A stretch of 64,000 nucleotides of DNA, taken from Klebsiella huaxiensis (GTDB lineage Bacteria; Pseudomonadota; Gammaproteobacteria; Enterobacterales; Enterobacteriaceae). The first letter of the stretch is position 1, and each line of letters begins with the position of its first letter. A program made the translations under genes and the position numbers. Shown here piece by piece: positions 8,206 through 18,970 of the stretch. Under the pieces are notes generated by a model. That model was not told the DNA's origin. It was given only the letters and a program-made list of their open reading frames with translations, and did no database searches. The stretch is taken from the NCBI RefSeq assembly GCF_003261575.2, contig NZ_CP036175.1:4030001-4094000 (forward strand), in the 5' to 3' direction.

Positions 8206-9346
8206 GCAGCACCTCCAGCAGACGAGCAATATCAGTGGATTCATGCGCTGCGGTAAGCGTCAGGCGCAGTCGCGCGCTGCCGGAGGGAACCGTCGGCGGG
8301 CGGATTGCCGTCGCCCAGCAGCCCTGCTCGCGCAGGCGTGCCGCCAGCCGCAGCGCGCGCGCGTTGTCGCCGACGATCAACGGCTGAATCGCGCTGCAAG
8401 ATTGAGTCAGTTCGCCGGGATAATCGGCCATTTCTCGACGAAAATCGGCAATATGGCAGGCCAGCTTTTCCCGCCGCTGCTGCCCATCGTCGCTACGAAT
8501 AACGCCCAGCGCCGCGCTGAGAGCTACAGCCTGCGCCGGAGGCATCGCGGTGCTGTAAATCAGATGACGGGCAAACTGCAGCAGATAATCCGCCAACTCT
8601 TCGCTGCACAGTACCGCCGCGCCGCTCACGCCAAAAGCTTTGCCGAAGGTAACAATCAGCAGATCCGGATGTACCTGTTGGCTATCGCAACTGCCTCGCC
8701 CCTCTTCGCCGACCACGCCGATGCCGTGCGCGTCGTCCACCAGCAGAAGCGCCTCAGCCGCCCGCGTCGCCCGCTGGATATCCGTCAGCGGAGCGCTATC
8801 ACCATCCATACTGAAAATCCCTTCGGTCACCACCAGCTGCTGACCGGATAGCGGTTTCGCCAGCAGCTCTTCAAGATGCCGGGCGTCATTGTGCTGAAAG
8901 CGCCGCAGCTGCGCCGGACTGAGATGAGCAGCTTCAAGGAGCGAAGCATGGCTGAGGCGGTCGGCAACAATCCGATCTTCTTTGCCTACCAGGGCGGCAA
9001 TCACCGCCTGATTGGCGGCAAAACCGGAGATAAACAACAGTGCGCGCGGGTAGCCCAGCCAGTCGGCAAGCTGCTCTTCCAGCGCGCAATGCGCCTCGCT
9101 ATAGCCGCTGACGTGACCGGAGCCGCCGGAGCCAACGCCGTAGCGCTCCGCGCCTTCCTGCCAGGCTTTGACGATCGCCGGATGCTGGCTGAGGCCCAGA
9201 TAATCGTTACTGGAAAAATTGAGCCAGCGCTGGCCTTCGCGGGTGAGCCAGCGCCCTGCCCCCTGGGTTACCGGCAGTCGGCGGCGCAAAGCATCCGCCG
9301 ACTGTCGTTCTTCTAGCGCAAGCGCAATGCGTTGCTGCCAGCTCAT
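8189..9346 (-). CDS. bioF: 8-amino-7-oxononanoate synthase BioF
   Basis: PLP enzyme condensing pimeloyl-ACP with L-alanine. 385 residues, family length. Visible are the N-terminal FSSNDYLGLSQHP, the glycine-rich GSGGSGHVSGYS, the Asp-Asp-His of LLVDDAHGIG that binds PLP, and the Schiff-base lysine in TFGKAFGVSGAA. Start overlaps the bioB stop (ATGA). Confidence 0.97.
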   Translation of the reverse strand: MSWQQRIALALEERQSADALRRRLPVTQGAGRWLTREGQRWLNFSSNDYLGLSQHPAIVKAWQEGAERYGVGSGGSGHVSGYSEAHCALEEQLADWLGYPRALLFISGFAANQAVIAALVGKEDRIVADRLSHASLLEAAHLSPAQLRRFQHNDARHLEELLAKPLSGQQLVVTEGIFSMDGDSAPLTDIQRATRAAEALLLVDDAHGIGVVGEEGRGSCDSQQVHPDLLIVTFGKAFGVSGAAVLCSEELADYLLQFARHLIYSTAMPPAQAVALSAALGVIRSDDGQQRREKLACHIADFRREMADYPGELTQSCSAIQPLIVGDNARALRLAARLREQGCWATAIRPPTVPSGSARLRLTLTAAHESTDIARLLEVLHGGGE

Positions 9347-10383
9347 AGCGCCGCCGCGTTGTAATATTCCTCGGTATCGGGATTCATCAACGCCTGCTCC
9401 AGACGCTGCTGCTGGGCGTTATCGCCTTCCAGCACTGCGGTCTGCTGCGGGTTAATCCCCAGTTTGCGGAACAGTTGCAGATCTTTGTCCTCTTCCGGGT
9501 TGGGCGTAGTCAGCAGCTTGCAGCCGTAGAAAATCGAGTTGGCCCCGGCCATAAAGCACATCGCCTGGGTTTGTTCGTTCATCTGCTCGCGCCCGGCGGA
9601 GAGGCGCACGTGCGAGGTCGGCATCATGATGCGTGCGATGGCGATAGTGCGAATAAAATCAAAGGCGTCAACGTCATCATTATCCGCCAACGGCGTACCT
9701 TTGACCTTCACCAGCATATTGATCGGCACGCTTTCCGGCGGGGTCGGCAAATTGGCCAGCTGTAACAGTAACCCAGCTCGGTCTTTGACCGTTTCGCCTA
9801 AGCCAACGATACCGCCGGAGCACACTTTTATTCCCGCATCGCGGACTTTATCGAGGGTATCGAGACGCTCCTGGTAGGTACGGGTGGTGATGATATTGCC
9901 GTAGAACTCCGGCGAGGTATCGAGGTTGTGGTTGTAGTAATCCAGACCGGCGCCGGCGAGCCGCTGCGCCTGGCTATCGTTCAGAGTCCCGAGGGTCATG
10001 CAGGCCTCCAGCCCCATCTCTTTCACCCCTTTCACCATCTGCTCGAGGTAGGGCATATCGCGATCGTTAGGGTTCTTCCACGCCGCCCCCATGCAGAAGC
10101 GGGTTGAACCAGCTTTTTTCGCCTGCCGCGCCGACTCCAGCACCTGTTCAACCTCCATCAGGCGCTCGGATTCGAGACCGGTTTTGTAGCGCGCGCTTTG
10201 CGGGCAGTATTTGCAATCTTCCGGGCAGGCGCCGGTTTTAATCGACAGCAGCGTACTGACCTGAACCTGGCGCGGATCGAAGTGCTGGCGATGGATCTGC
10301 TGCGCTTCGAACAGTAAATCCAGGAAGGGTTTATTAAACAACTCAGTGACTTGCGACATTGTCCAGCGGGTGTGGTGAGCCAT
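9343..10383 (-). CDS. bioB: Biotin synthase BioB
   Basis: Radical SAM enzyme that inserts sulfur into dethiobiotin. Start at 10383 (MAHHTRWTMSQVTELF) gives 346 residues as in E. coli and has GGAGAGG just upstream. The radical SAM cluster motif CPEDCKYC (near residues 53-60), YYNHNLDTS, and the [2Fe-2S] site arginine in VRLSAGRE are intact. First gene of the bioBFCD operon, divergent from bioA across the BirA operator. Confidence 0.98.
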   Translation of the reverse strand: MAHHTRWTMSQVTELFNKPFLDLLFEAQQIHRQHFDPRQVQVSTLLSIKTGACPEDCKYCPQSARYKTGLESERLMEVEQVLESARQAKKAGSTRFCMGAAWKNPNDRDMPYLEQMVKGVKEMGLEACMTLGTLNDSQAQRLAGAGLDYYNHNLDTSPEFYGNIITTRTYQERLDTLDKVRDAGIKVCSGGIVGLGETVKDRAGLLLQLANLPTPPESVPINMLVKVKGTPLADNDDVDAFDFIRTIAIARIMMPTSHVRLSAGREQMNEQTQAMCFMAGANSIFYGCKLLTTPNPEEDKDLQLFRKLGINPQQTAVLEGDNAQQQRLEQALMNPDTEEYYNAAAL

Positions 10384-10428
10384 TAGCCTCTCCAAAGGGT
10401 TTTGTTAATTGTCGGTTCGGTTTATACT

Positions 10429-10460
10429 CGTAAACCTAAATGTTTTCAAAATGGTTTACA
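10429..10460. promoter_or_regulatory. BirA operator of the divergent bio promoters
   Basis: CGTAAACC-N16-GGTTTACA: inverted half-sites with the 16-base spacing recognised by dimeric biotinyl-5'-AMP-bound BirA. Lies between bioB and bioA and overlaps both promoters, so biotin represses both directions. Confidence 0.92.
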
Positions 10461-10468
10461 AGTCGATT

Positions 10469-11758
10469 ATGACAATGGACGATCTCGCTTTCGATCGGCG
10501 CCATATCTGGCACCCTTACACTTCTATGACTTCCCCACTGCCGGTCTATCCGGTGGTGGCCGCCCACGGCTGCGAATTGACCCTTGCCGGTGGCGAGCAG
10601 TTAGTTGACGGCATGTCGTCCTGGTGGGCGGCGATTCATGGCTACAATCACCCGCGGCTAAACGCGGCGATGAAAGCGCAGATTGACCAGATGTCGCACG
10701 TGATGTTTGGCGGGATCACTCACCCTTCCGCCGTCGCGCTGTGCCGCCAGCTCGTGACAATGACCCCGGAATCCCTTGAATGCGTGTTCCTCGCTGATTC
10801 CGGTTCCGTTGCCGTTGAAGTGGCGATGAAAATGGCGCTCCAGTACTGGCAGGCAAAGGGCGAGCCTCGTCAGCGCTTTCTCACCTTCCGCAACGGCTAT
10901 CACGGCGACACCTTCGGCGCGATGTCGGTCTGCGATCCGGATAATTCAATGCACAGTCTGTGGCAGGGTTATCTGCCGGATAACCTGTTCGCCCCGGCGC
11001 CGCAAAGCCGCTTCGATGGTGAATGGGATGAGCTGGATATGGTGCCGTTCGCTCGTCTGATGGCCGCCCATCGCCATGAAATCGCGGCGGTTATTGTGGA
11101 GCCGATTGTCCAGGGCGCAGGCGGAATGCGGATGTACCATCCCGAGTGGCTCAAGCGGATCCGCAAAATGTGCGACCGCGAGGGCATACTGCTGATTGCC
11201 GATGAGATTGCCACCGGATTTGGCCGCACTGGCAAGCTGTTCGCCTGCGAGCACGCAGACATCGCGGCAGATATTCTGTGCCTCGGCAAAGCGCTAACCG
11301 GCGGCACCATGACCCTATCCGCCACGCTAACCACCCGCCAGGTAGCGGAAACCATTAGTAACGGCGAAGCGGGCTGCTTTATGCACGGTCCGACTTTTAT
11401 GGGCAATCCGCTGGCCTGCGCGGTAGCGACGGAGAGCCTGCGTCTGCTGGCAAGCGGTGAGTGGCAACAGCAGGTGGCAGCCATCGAAGCGCAGCTGAAA
11501 GCCGAGCTGGCCCCGGCAAGAGAATCCGCGCTGGTTGCCGATGTCCGTGTGCTTGGGGCGATTGGCGTGGTCGAGACCCGCAGGCCGGTGAATATGGCAG
11601 CGCTTCAGCGCTTTTTCGTCGACCAGGGCGTGTGGATCCGCCCGTTTGGACGCCTGATCTATCTGATGCCGCCGTATATCATTACCCCAGAACAGCTGAC
11701 CCGTCTGACCCACGCGGTTAACGCCGCAGTACAGGAAGAAACATTTTTTAGCGAATAA
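10469..11758 (+). CDS. bioA: Adenosylmethionine-8-amino-7-oxononanoate aminotransferase BioA
   Basis: PLP transaminase that uses SAM as amino donor to form 7,8-diaminopelargonate. The ATG at 10469 (MTMDDLAFDRRHIWHPYTSM) gives 429 residues as in E. coli; in-frame codons further upstream fall within the operator. SSWWAAIHGYNHP, the DSGSVAVE PLP phosphate site, DEIATGFGRTG with the cofactor-binding Asp, and the lysine in CLGKALTGG are present. Faces away from bioBFCD and shares BirA control. Confidence 0.97.
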   Translation: MTMDDLAFDRRHIWHPYTSMTSPLPVYPVVAAHGCELTLAGGEQLVDGMSSWWAAIHGYNHPRLNAAMKAQIDQMSHVMFGGITHPSAVALCRQLVTMTPESLECVFLADSGSVAVEVAMKMALQYWQAKGEPRQRFLTFRNGYHGDTFGAMSVCDPDNSMHSLWQGYLPDNLFAPAPQSRFDGEWDELDMVPFARLMAAHRHEIAAVIVEPIVQGAGGMRMYHPEWLKRIRKMCDREGILLIADEIATGFGRTGKLFACEHADIAADILCLGKALTGGTMTLSATLTTRQVAETISNGEAGCFMHGPTFMGNPLACAVATESLRLLASGEWQQQVAAIEAQLKAELAPARESALVADVRVLGAIGVVETRRPVNMAALQRFFVDQGVWIRPFGRLIYLMPPYIITPEQLTRLTHAVNAAVQEETFFSE

Positions 11759-11827
11759 GAGACGGTAATGATTCGCCACACACGCTACACTTCTTTGCTA
11801 ATCAGTAGATTAACCAGAGGAGAGACG

Positions 11828-12304
11828 ATGAAATTAATCAGTCATGATTTGCTGGATGGCGAGAAGCTGCCCAATCGTCATGTATTCAATGGTATGGGCT
11901 ACGATGGCGATAATATTTCGCCGCATCTGGCGTGGGATGATGTCCCGGCGGGAACCAAGAGCTTCGTGGTGACCTGCTTCGATCCCGATGCGCCGACCGG
12001 CTCCGGCTGGTGGCACTGGATTGTGGCCAACCTTCCAGCGGATACCCGCGTGATACCGCAGGGGGCAGGTTCAGGCCAGGCGGAATTACCCGAAGAGGCG
12101 ATCCAGACGCGCACCGATTTCGGTCAGGCAGGATACGGCGGCGCGGCGCCACCGAAGGGTGAGACCCACCGCTATATCTTTACCGTCCACGCGCTGGATG
12201 TTGATAAAATTGATGTCGATGAGGGAGCAAGCGGCGCGATGGTGGGCTTTAACGTCCATTTTCACAGCCTCGGCAGCGCGTCGATTACCGCCCTGTTTAG
12301 CTAG
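11828..12304 (+). CDS. ybhB: PEBP/RKIP-family protein YbhB
   Basis: Cytoplasmic phosphatidylethanolamine-binding-protein-like protein of unknown physiological role; family members bind phosphorylated ligands or inhibit kinases. 158 residues, same as E. coli YbhB, starting with MKLISHDLLDGEKLP after AGAGGAGAGACG. The ligand-pocket motifs DPDAPTGSGWWHW and GYGGAAPPKGETHRY are intact. Position after bioA is conserved with E. coli. Confidence 0.95.
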   Translation: MKLISHDLLDGEKLPNRHVFNGMGYDGDNISPHLAWDDVPAGTKSFVVTCFDPDAPTGSGWWHWIVANLPADTRVIPQGAGSGQAELPEEAIQTRTDFGQAGYGGAAPPKGETHRYIFTVHALDVDKIDVDEGASGAMVGFNVHFHSLGSASITALFS

Positions 12305-12307
12305 CGA

Positions 12308-12384
12308 TCCCGGAGGTCCGGGCTACGGGTCCGCGCGGTTTGCGGGTTTTGTAGCCCGGACAGGTGCGCAGCACCGCCTCCGGG
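12308..12384. repeat. REP-type palindrome between ybhB and hutT
   Basis: Variant of the GC-rich repeat family seen at 3125 and 50241: CCCGGAGG, GTCCGGGCTAC, then GTAGCCCGGACAGGTGCGCAG and CGCCTCCGGG. Lies in the gap between two convergent genes, the usual site for REP elements. Confidence 0.75.
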
Positions 12385-12392
12385 AAGATTAA

Positions 12393-13778
12393 CTACTCCG
12401 TCACCGCCAGCACGGCGTTTTTTCTGACCCGCGCAAACCACACTACCGTCAGCAGGCCGAGCCAGACCAGACCGGCGATTAGCGCAATCCGAGTCTCCTC
12501 CACCATCCCCAGCACCGCGATCACCAGCCCCATAAACAGCAGGGTCAGCAGCGGCGCAACCGGCCAGAATGGTACCGGGAACGCGATATGACGACGCTCT
12601 TCTTCAGACAAACCACGACGCATCGCAAAGTGCGCCAGCAGGATCATTAGCCAGACCCACACCGTGGCGAAGGCCGCCAGCGAGGCGATCAGCACAAACA
12701 CTTGCTCCGGCATCAGATAGTTCAGCACCACCGCTGCCAGCAGCGCCACGCCCATCACCACCACCGTCATCCACGGCACGCCGTTGCTGGCGATGCGCTG
12801 GAAGCTCTTCGGTGCCAATCCCTCTTTCGCCATCCCGTACATCATGCGCCCCGCGCCGAAAATATCGCTGTTTATCGCCGAAATACTGGCGCTGATCACG
12901 ATAATATTAAGGATGGTGGCCGCCGCCGGGATGCCCAGACCATCAAAAATCAGCACAAACGGGCTACCCCGTTCGCCGAAGCTGTTCCACGGGAAAATCG
13001 CCATCAGAATCGCCAGGGTGCAGACATAAAACAGCACGATACGCAGCGGAATGGTATTGATCGCCTGCGGGATCACCTTCTGTGGGTTCTTCGCTTCGGC
13101 TGCAGTCACGCCGATAATTTCCACGCCGCCGAAGGCAAACATCACAATGCCGAGCGAGGCGATGATGCCCTCCCAGCCGTTAGGGGCAAAGCCGCCGTGG
13201 CTCCATAAATTTTCCAGTCCGGTTGCCGGGAAAGCGTTACCGAAACCAAAGAAAATAATGCTGCCGCCCGCCACAATCATGGCAATAATCGCCACCACTT
13301 TAATTAGCGACAGCCAGAACTCCATCTCGCCGAAAACGCGTACGCTGCACAGGTTCATGGCACCGATAAAAAAGATAATGCTCAGCACCCAGATCCAGCG
13401 CGGAACGTCGGGATACCACAGCCCCATATAGATGCCGAAGGCGGTAACGTCCGCCAGGGCAACGATCACCATCTCAAAGGTGTAGGTCCAGCCGGTAATA
13501 AATCCCGCCAGCGGGCCAAGATACTGGCGCGCGTAGCTGCTGAAAGAGCCGGAAACCGGGTTACGTACCGCCATTTCCCCCAGCGCGCGCATGACGATAA
13601 ATACCGCCGCGCCGCCAATCAGATAGGCCAGCAGTACCGCCGGCCCCGCGGCTTTAATCGCCGATGCCGAGCCGTAAAATAGCCCGGTACCGATGGCGGA
13701 GCCGAGGGCGATAAAACGAATGTGACGGGCATTCAGCCCGCGCAGCAGGTGTGGCTTGTTTTGTTGTTGCATATGCAA
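12393..13778 (-). CDS. hutT: Histidine permease HutT (APC family)
   Basis: 461-residue amino acid-polyamine-cation transporter with about 12 hydrophobic segments. The N-terminal RGLNARHIRFIALGSAIGTGLFYGS and FGGVEIIGVTAAEAKNP motifs are those of the ProY/AroP/HutT branch. Position 90 bases downstream of hutH on the same strand indicates that it imports histidine for the hut pathway. A ProY-like specificity cannot be excluded from sequence alone. No strong terminator is seen between hutH and this gene, so it is probably the last cistron of hutUHT. Confidence 0.85.
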   Translation of the reverse strand: MHMQQQNKPHLLRGLNARHIRFIALGSAIGTGLFYGSASAIKAAGPAVLLAYLIGGAAVFIVMRALGEMAVRNPVSGSFSSYARQYLGPLAGFITGWTYTFEMVIVALADVTAFGIYMGLWYPDVPRWIWVLSIIFFIGAMNLCSVRVFGEMEFWLSLIKVVAIIAMIVAGGSIIFFGFGNAFPATGLENLWSHGGFAPNGWEGIIASLGIVMFAFGGVEIIGVTAAEAKNPQKVIPQAINTIPLRIVLFYVCTLAILMAIFPWNSFGERGSPFVLIFDGLGIPAAATILNIIVISASISAINSDIFGAGRMMYGMAKEGLAPKSFQRIASNGVPWMTVVVMGVALLAAVVLNYLMPEQVFVLIASLAAFATVWVWLMILLAHFAMRRGLSEEERRHIAFPVPFWPVAPLLTLLFMGLVIAVLGMVEETRIALIAGLVWLGLLTVVWFARVRKNAVLAVTE

Positions 13779-13871
13779 GTGTCCTGATAGTTTTTATACG
13801 ACGACAAATATGCGTGTAGGGTGACCGGGAGGAGAAATCCTCCCGGCGCAGGTACAGAGAACAGCGATGGT

Positions 13872-15403
13872 TTAGTGTTGGTCTGAGAGCACGGCAGGCA
13901 GCAGTCGCGTCAGATGACGTGCCGCCAGAAGCGCAATGGCGTTTTCGATATCCGGGGCGAAGAAGCGATCTTCGGTGTAGTGTGTGACTCGCTCGCGCAG
14001 CAGGTGGCGCGCCTCTTCCAGCAGCGGACTGCTGGTCAGGCCTTCACGCATATCCAGCCCCTGTACGGAAGCCAGCCACTCAACGGCCAGCACGCCGCGC
14101 GTATTTTCCGCCATCGCCCACAGGCGGCGACCGGCGGCCGGAGCCATCGAGACGTGGTCTTCCTGATTAGCGGAGGTCGGCAGGCTGTCCACGCTGTGTG
14201 GGTGCGACAGCGCTTTGTTTTCGCTGGCCAGCGCCGCCGCCGTCACCTGGGCAATCATAAAGCCGGAATTGACGCCGCCGTTTTTGACCAGGAACGGCGG
14301 CAGCTGCGACATATGGCTGTCCATCATCAGGGCAATACGGCGCTCCGAAAGCGATCCGATTTCGGCAATCGCCAGCGCGATATTGTCCGCCGCCATCGCC
14401 ACCGGCTCGGCGTGGAAGTTACCGCCGGAAATTACGTCGTTTTCGCTGGCAAACACCAGCGGGTTGTCGGAAACAGCGTTGGCTTCGATCAGCAGCACCT
14501 CCGTCGCCTGGCGAAGCTGGGTCAGGCAGGCGCCCATCACCTGCGGCTGACAGCGCAGAGAGTACGGATCCTGCACCTTGGTACAGTTATGGTGCGACTG
14601 GGAAATCGCACTATCGTCGGTCAGCAGATGGCGATAGAGCGCCGCCGCGTCAATCTGCCCACGCTGACCGCGCGCTTCATGAATGCGTGAGTCAAACGGA
14701 CGCCGCGAACCGAGTGCCGCTTCGGTGGTTAACGCCCCGCAGACCACTGCGGAAGCAAACAGATCTTCCGCTTCAAACAGGCCTCGAAGGGCAAACGCCG
14801 TTGATGCCTGAGTGCCGTTGAGCAGCGCCAGCCCCTCTTTTGCTGCCAGGGTAATCGGCTCCAGGCCCGCCTCGCGCAGCGCTTGCGTTGCCGGTAGCCA
14901 TTCGCCGCCGCGCACCCGCGCTTTTCCTTCGCCCAACAGCGTTAAAGACATATGTGCCAGCGGCGCGAGGTCACCAGATGCGCCGACCGAGCCTTTCGCC
15001 GGGATCCACGGCGTCACGCCCGCATTCACCAGACCGATCAGCGCCTGAATCACGCTCAGGCGGATCCCGGAAAAGCCGCGCGACAGGCTGTTAATTTTCA
15101 GCACCATAATCAGACGCGCCAGGTCATCATCCAGCGGTTCGCCAATCCCCGCAGCGTGCGACAGCACCAGCGAGCGCTGAAGATTTTCGAGATCTTCGGT
15201 GGAGATGCGGGTTTGCGCCAGTAGGCCAAAACCGGTGTTAATGCCATAAGCGGTGCGGCCTTCCGCCAGAATCGCATTGACGCAGGCGACGCTATCGTCA
15301 ATGGCCGCGAAGGCGCTCTTGTCGAGGGTGATGTTGAGCGGCTGGCTATAGACATCGCGCAGCTGCGACAGGCTGAGTTGACCCGGAATCAGTGTTAAAG
15401 CGT

Positions 15404-15407
<4 letters not shown>
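13872..15407 (-). CDS. hutH: Histidine ammonia-lyase HutH
   Basis: First step of histidine catabolism: removes ammonia to give urocanate. 511 residues. The MIO cofactor arises from the Ala-Ser-Gly in GSVGASGDLAPLAHMS (about 142-144); the catalytic Tyr in YGINTGFG and the QEDHVSMAP segment are conserved. Start overlaps the hutU stop by 4 bases, so both are translated from one hutUH message. Confidence 0.98.
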
Positions 15408-17092
<1,685 letters not shown>

Positions 17093-17133
17093 CGGGGTTC
17101 TCCTGACAATTAACGTTGTGTACGCAGATACAT

Positions 17134-17150
17134 ATACCTGTCTATACAAG
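17134..17150 (-). promoter_or_regulatory. HutC operator at the hutU promoter
   Basis: On the minus strand CTTGTATAGACAGGTAT, a close match to the Klebsiella hut operator. Placed 42 bases upstream of the hutU ATG, it would overlap the promoter. HutC bound here is released by urocanate. Confidence 0.85.
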
Positions 17151-17233
17151 CACACGCAAGCCAGGATTTAACATAAATGATACATTTTTGTTATATTGCG
17201 TCAGCAATCACGTTTTGCCGACGCGCAGGAAGA

Positions 17234-17959
17234 TCAGGAACCGAAGTGGCCCTGCAGACGATAGCGGCTACCGGGAAAAAGCAGGCGCGCATGGGAGACG
17301 ATATGGGTGGTGGACCAGGTGCGACGGCGGATCAGCAGGCATGGGTCATGGGCATGGATATGCAGCAGCGCACACTCCTCAGCCGTTGCCTGCACTGCTT
17401 CAACAATATGTTCCCCTTCGGTTAAGGGGGCGATCAACGACAAATAATCGTGAGGCGTGGTGACGGTATAGTCCTGACGCAGATAGTCCGGCACCACCGC
17501 AGCGTTAACGCAGCGGTCCTCAATCTGTACCGGGACATCATTTTCGAAATGTACCATCAGCGAATGAAAAATCCGCGTACCGGCGGCCACGTTCAGCGCC
17601 GCGGCATGAATCAGGTCAGCCTGCGTTTCCTCCAGCAAAAGCACCTCGCAGCGGTGCTGATGGTGGCGAGAAGCAATTTCTTCCGCGATGCTGCGCACTT
17701 CAAACAGCGCCGACTGCCCTTTCGGCTCCGCGACAAAAGTGCCCACCCCCTGCAGTCGCACCAGCAGGCCTTCATCGGTCAGCTCACGCAGCGCCCGGTT
17801 AATGGTCATCCGGCTAAAGCCAAACTGCGCTACCAGTTCCGCTTCCGAAGGAATGCGATCGTGCGGACGCCAGACGCCGCTATGGATCTTTTCGCTGATC
17901 GCCTGCTTCACCTTTTCATAGAATGGCGCAGGCGCGGAACGAGGTTGCGATGAGAACAT
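17234..17959 (-). CDS. hutC: Histidine utilisation repressor HutC (GntR family)
   Basis: 241-residue HutC-subfamily regulator: N-terminal GntR winged helix (HDRIPSEAELVAQFGFSRMTINRALRELTDEGLL) and a C-terminal UTRA ligand domain (DYLSLIAPLTEGEHIVEAVQA), which binds urocanate. Third gene of the hutIGC unit, so the repressor is controlled by its own operator upstream of hutI. Confidence 0.95.
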   Translation of the reverse strand: MFSSQPRSAPAPFYEKVKQAISEKIHSGVWRPHDRIPSEAELVAQFGFSRMTINRALRELTDEGLLVRLQGVGTFVAEPKGQSALFEVRSIAEEIASRHHQHRCEVLLLEETQADLIHAAALNVAAGTRIFHSLMVHFENDVPVQIEDRCVNAAVVPDYLRQDYTVTTPHDYLSLIAPLTEGEHIVEAVQATAEECALLHIHAHDPCLLIRRRTWSTTHIVSHARLLFPGSRYRLQGHFGS

Positions 17960-18013
17960 GGCCGGGCTTTCCTTGTACTAGTGGCGGCGAAACGTCCAGA
18001 ATATACTGAATCG

Positions 18014-18970
18014 CTACTGCCACCAATGGGCGATTTGCCATGCCAGACGCGCTGCCGCGCGGGCTCCCTGGCTATCGATATCGTACTGCGGGTTGAACTC
18101 GACCAGATCCACTGCCTGAAGCTTACCGCTACGGCACAGCGGCTCGACAATACGCAGCAGCGTTGCCAGCGGGATACCCAGCGCGGCAGGCGCGGATACC
18201 GCCGGCATTTCACGAGCGGGCAGCACATCCAGATCGATAGTCAGATACAGGCGATCGTAACAGGCAATATTGCGGCTAATCTCCGGCAAAACCCGCGCCT
18301 CAAAGGAGGTAAGAACATCGAGATCCTCAATAATCGTCACCTCGCGGTGGGCGGCCTCATCCCACAGCGCCTGAGTATTGGCGGCGCGGCTTACGCCGAT
18401 ACAAGCATAATGAAAACCGCGCTGCTGCGCTTCGCAGGCCAGCGCCAGCTGACGGAACGGCGTACCGGAACTGGCCTGGTTGGCAAAACGCAAATCCAGG
18501 TGCGCATCAAGGTTAATGATGCCCACTTTTTCGTCAGGAAACGCATCCAGTACTCCGGCGCCGTGGCCGAAAGCCGTCTCGTGACCGCCGCCTAACACCA
18601 GCGTCCGTTTTCCAGCACGTTGACAGGCAGTAACCGCTTCGCGTAGCGCCTGCTGAGCCTCTTCCAGCTCATCCCCCTCCACGCTGATGGTTCCCATATC
18701 AACGCAGCGGTCATGCCCCCGATGACTGGCCATGTTCGCCAGCGCCCGCCGCAGGGTTTCAGGTCCCTTTTCGGCCCCGATGCGCCCTTTATTGCGCCGG
18801 ACACCTTCATCGCAGGCGAATCCCAGCAGGGCAATATCACCCACCAGCGCTTCAGGTTCAAAGCGTTCAGCCCGCGCGATGGTTTGAAACAAGCGCAGCG
18901 CGTTAGCGGCTTCTGTGCTGTCGTCGCGCCCCAGCCAAAGCTCTGCGGGCGTGGGTTGCCATAGATTCAT
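18014..18970 (-). CDS. hutG: Formimidoylglutamase HutG
   Basis: Hydrolyses N-formimino-glutamate to glutamate and formamide, the last step. Arginase-fold enzyme of 318 residues with the Mn-binding motifs GGGHE, NLDAHLDLR and TIDLDVLP in order. Its start overlaps the hutI stop by 4 bases. The next gene on the message is hutC, 54 bases on. Confidence 0.96.
   Translation of the reverse strand: MNLWQPTPAELWLGRDDSTEAANALRLFQTIARAERFEPEALVGDIALLGFACDEGVRRNKGRIGAEKGPETLRRALANMASHRGHDRCVDMGTISVEGDELEEAQQALREAVTACQRAGKRTLVLGGGHETAFGHGAGVLDAFPDEKVGIINLDAHLDLRFANQASSGTPFRQLALACEAQQRGFHYACIGVSRAANTQALWDEAAHREVTIIEDLDVLTSFEARVLPEISRNIACYDRLYLTIDLDVLPAREMPAVSAPAALGIPLATLLRIVEPLCRSGKLQAVDLVEFNPQYDIDSQGARAAARLAWQIAHWWQ

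Noticed and set aside
12702..13208. 168-codon plus-strand ORF opposite hutT
   Set aside because: Antisense shadow of a high-GC gene; His/Arg-rich translation typical of such shadows.
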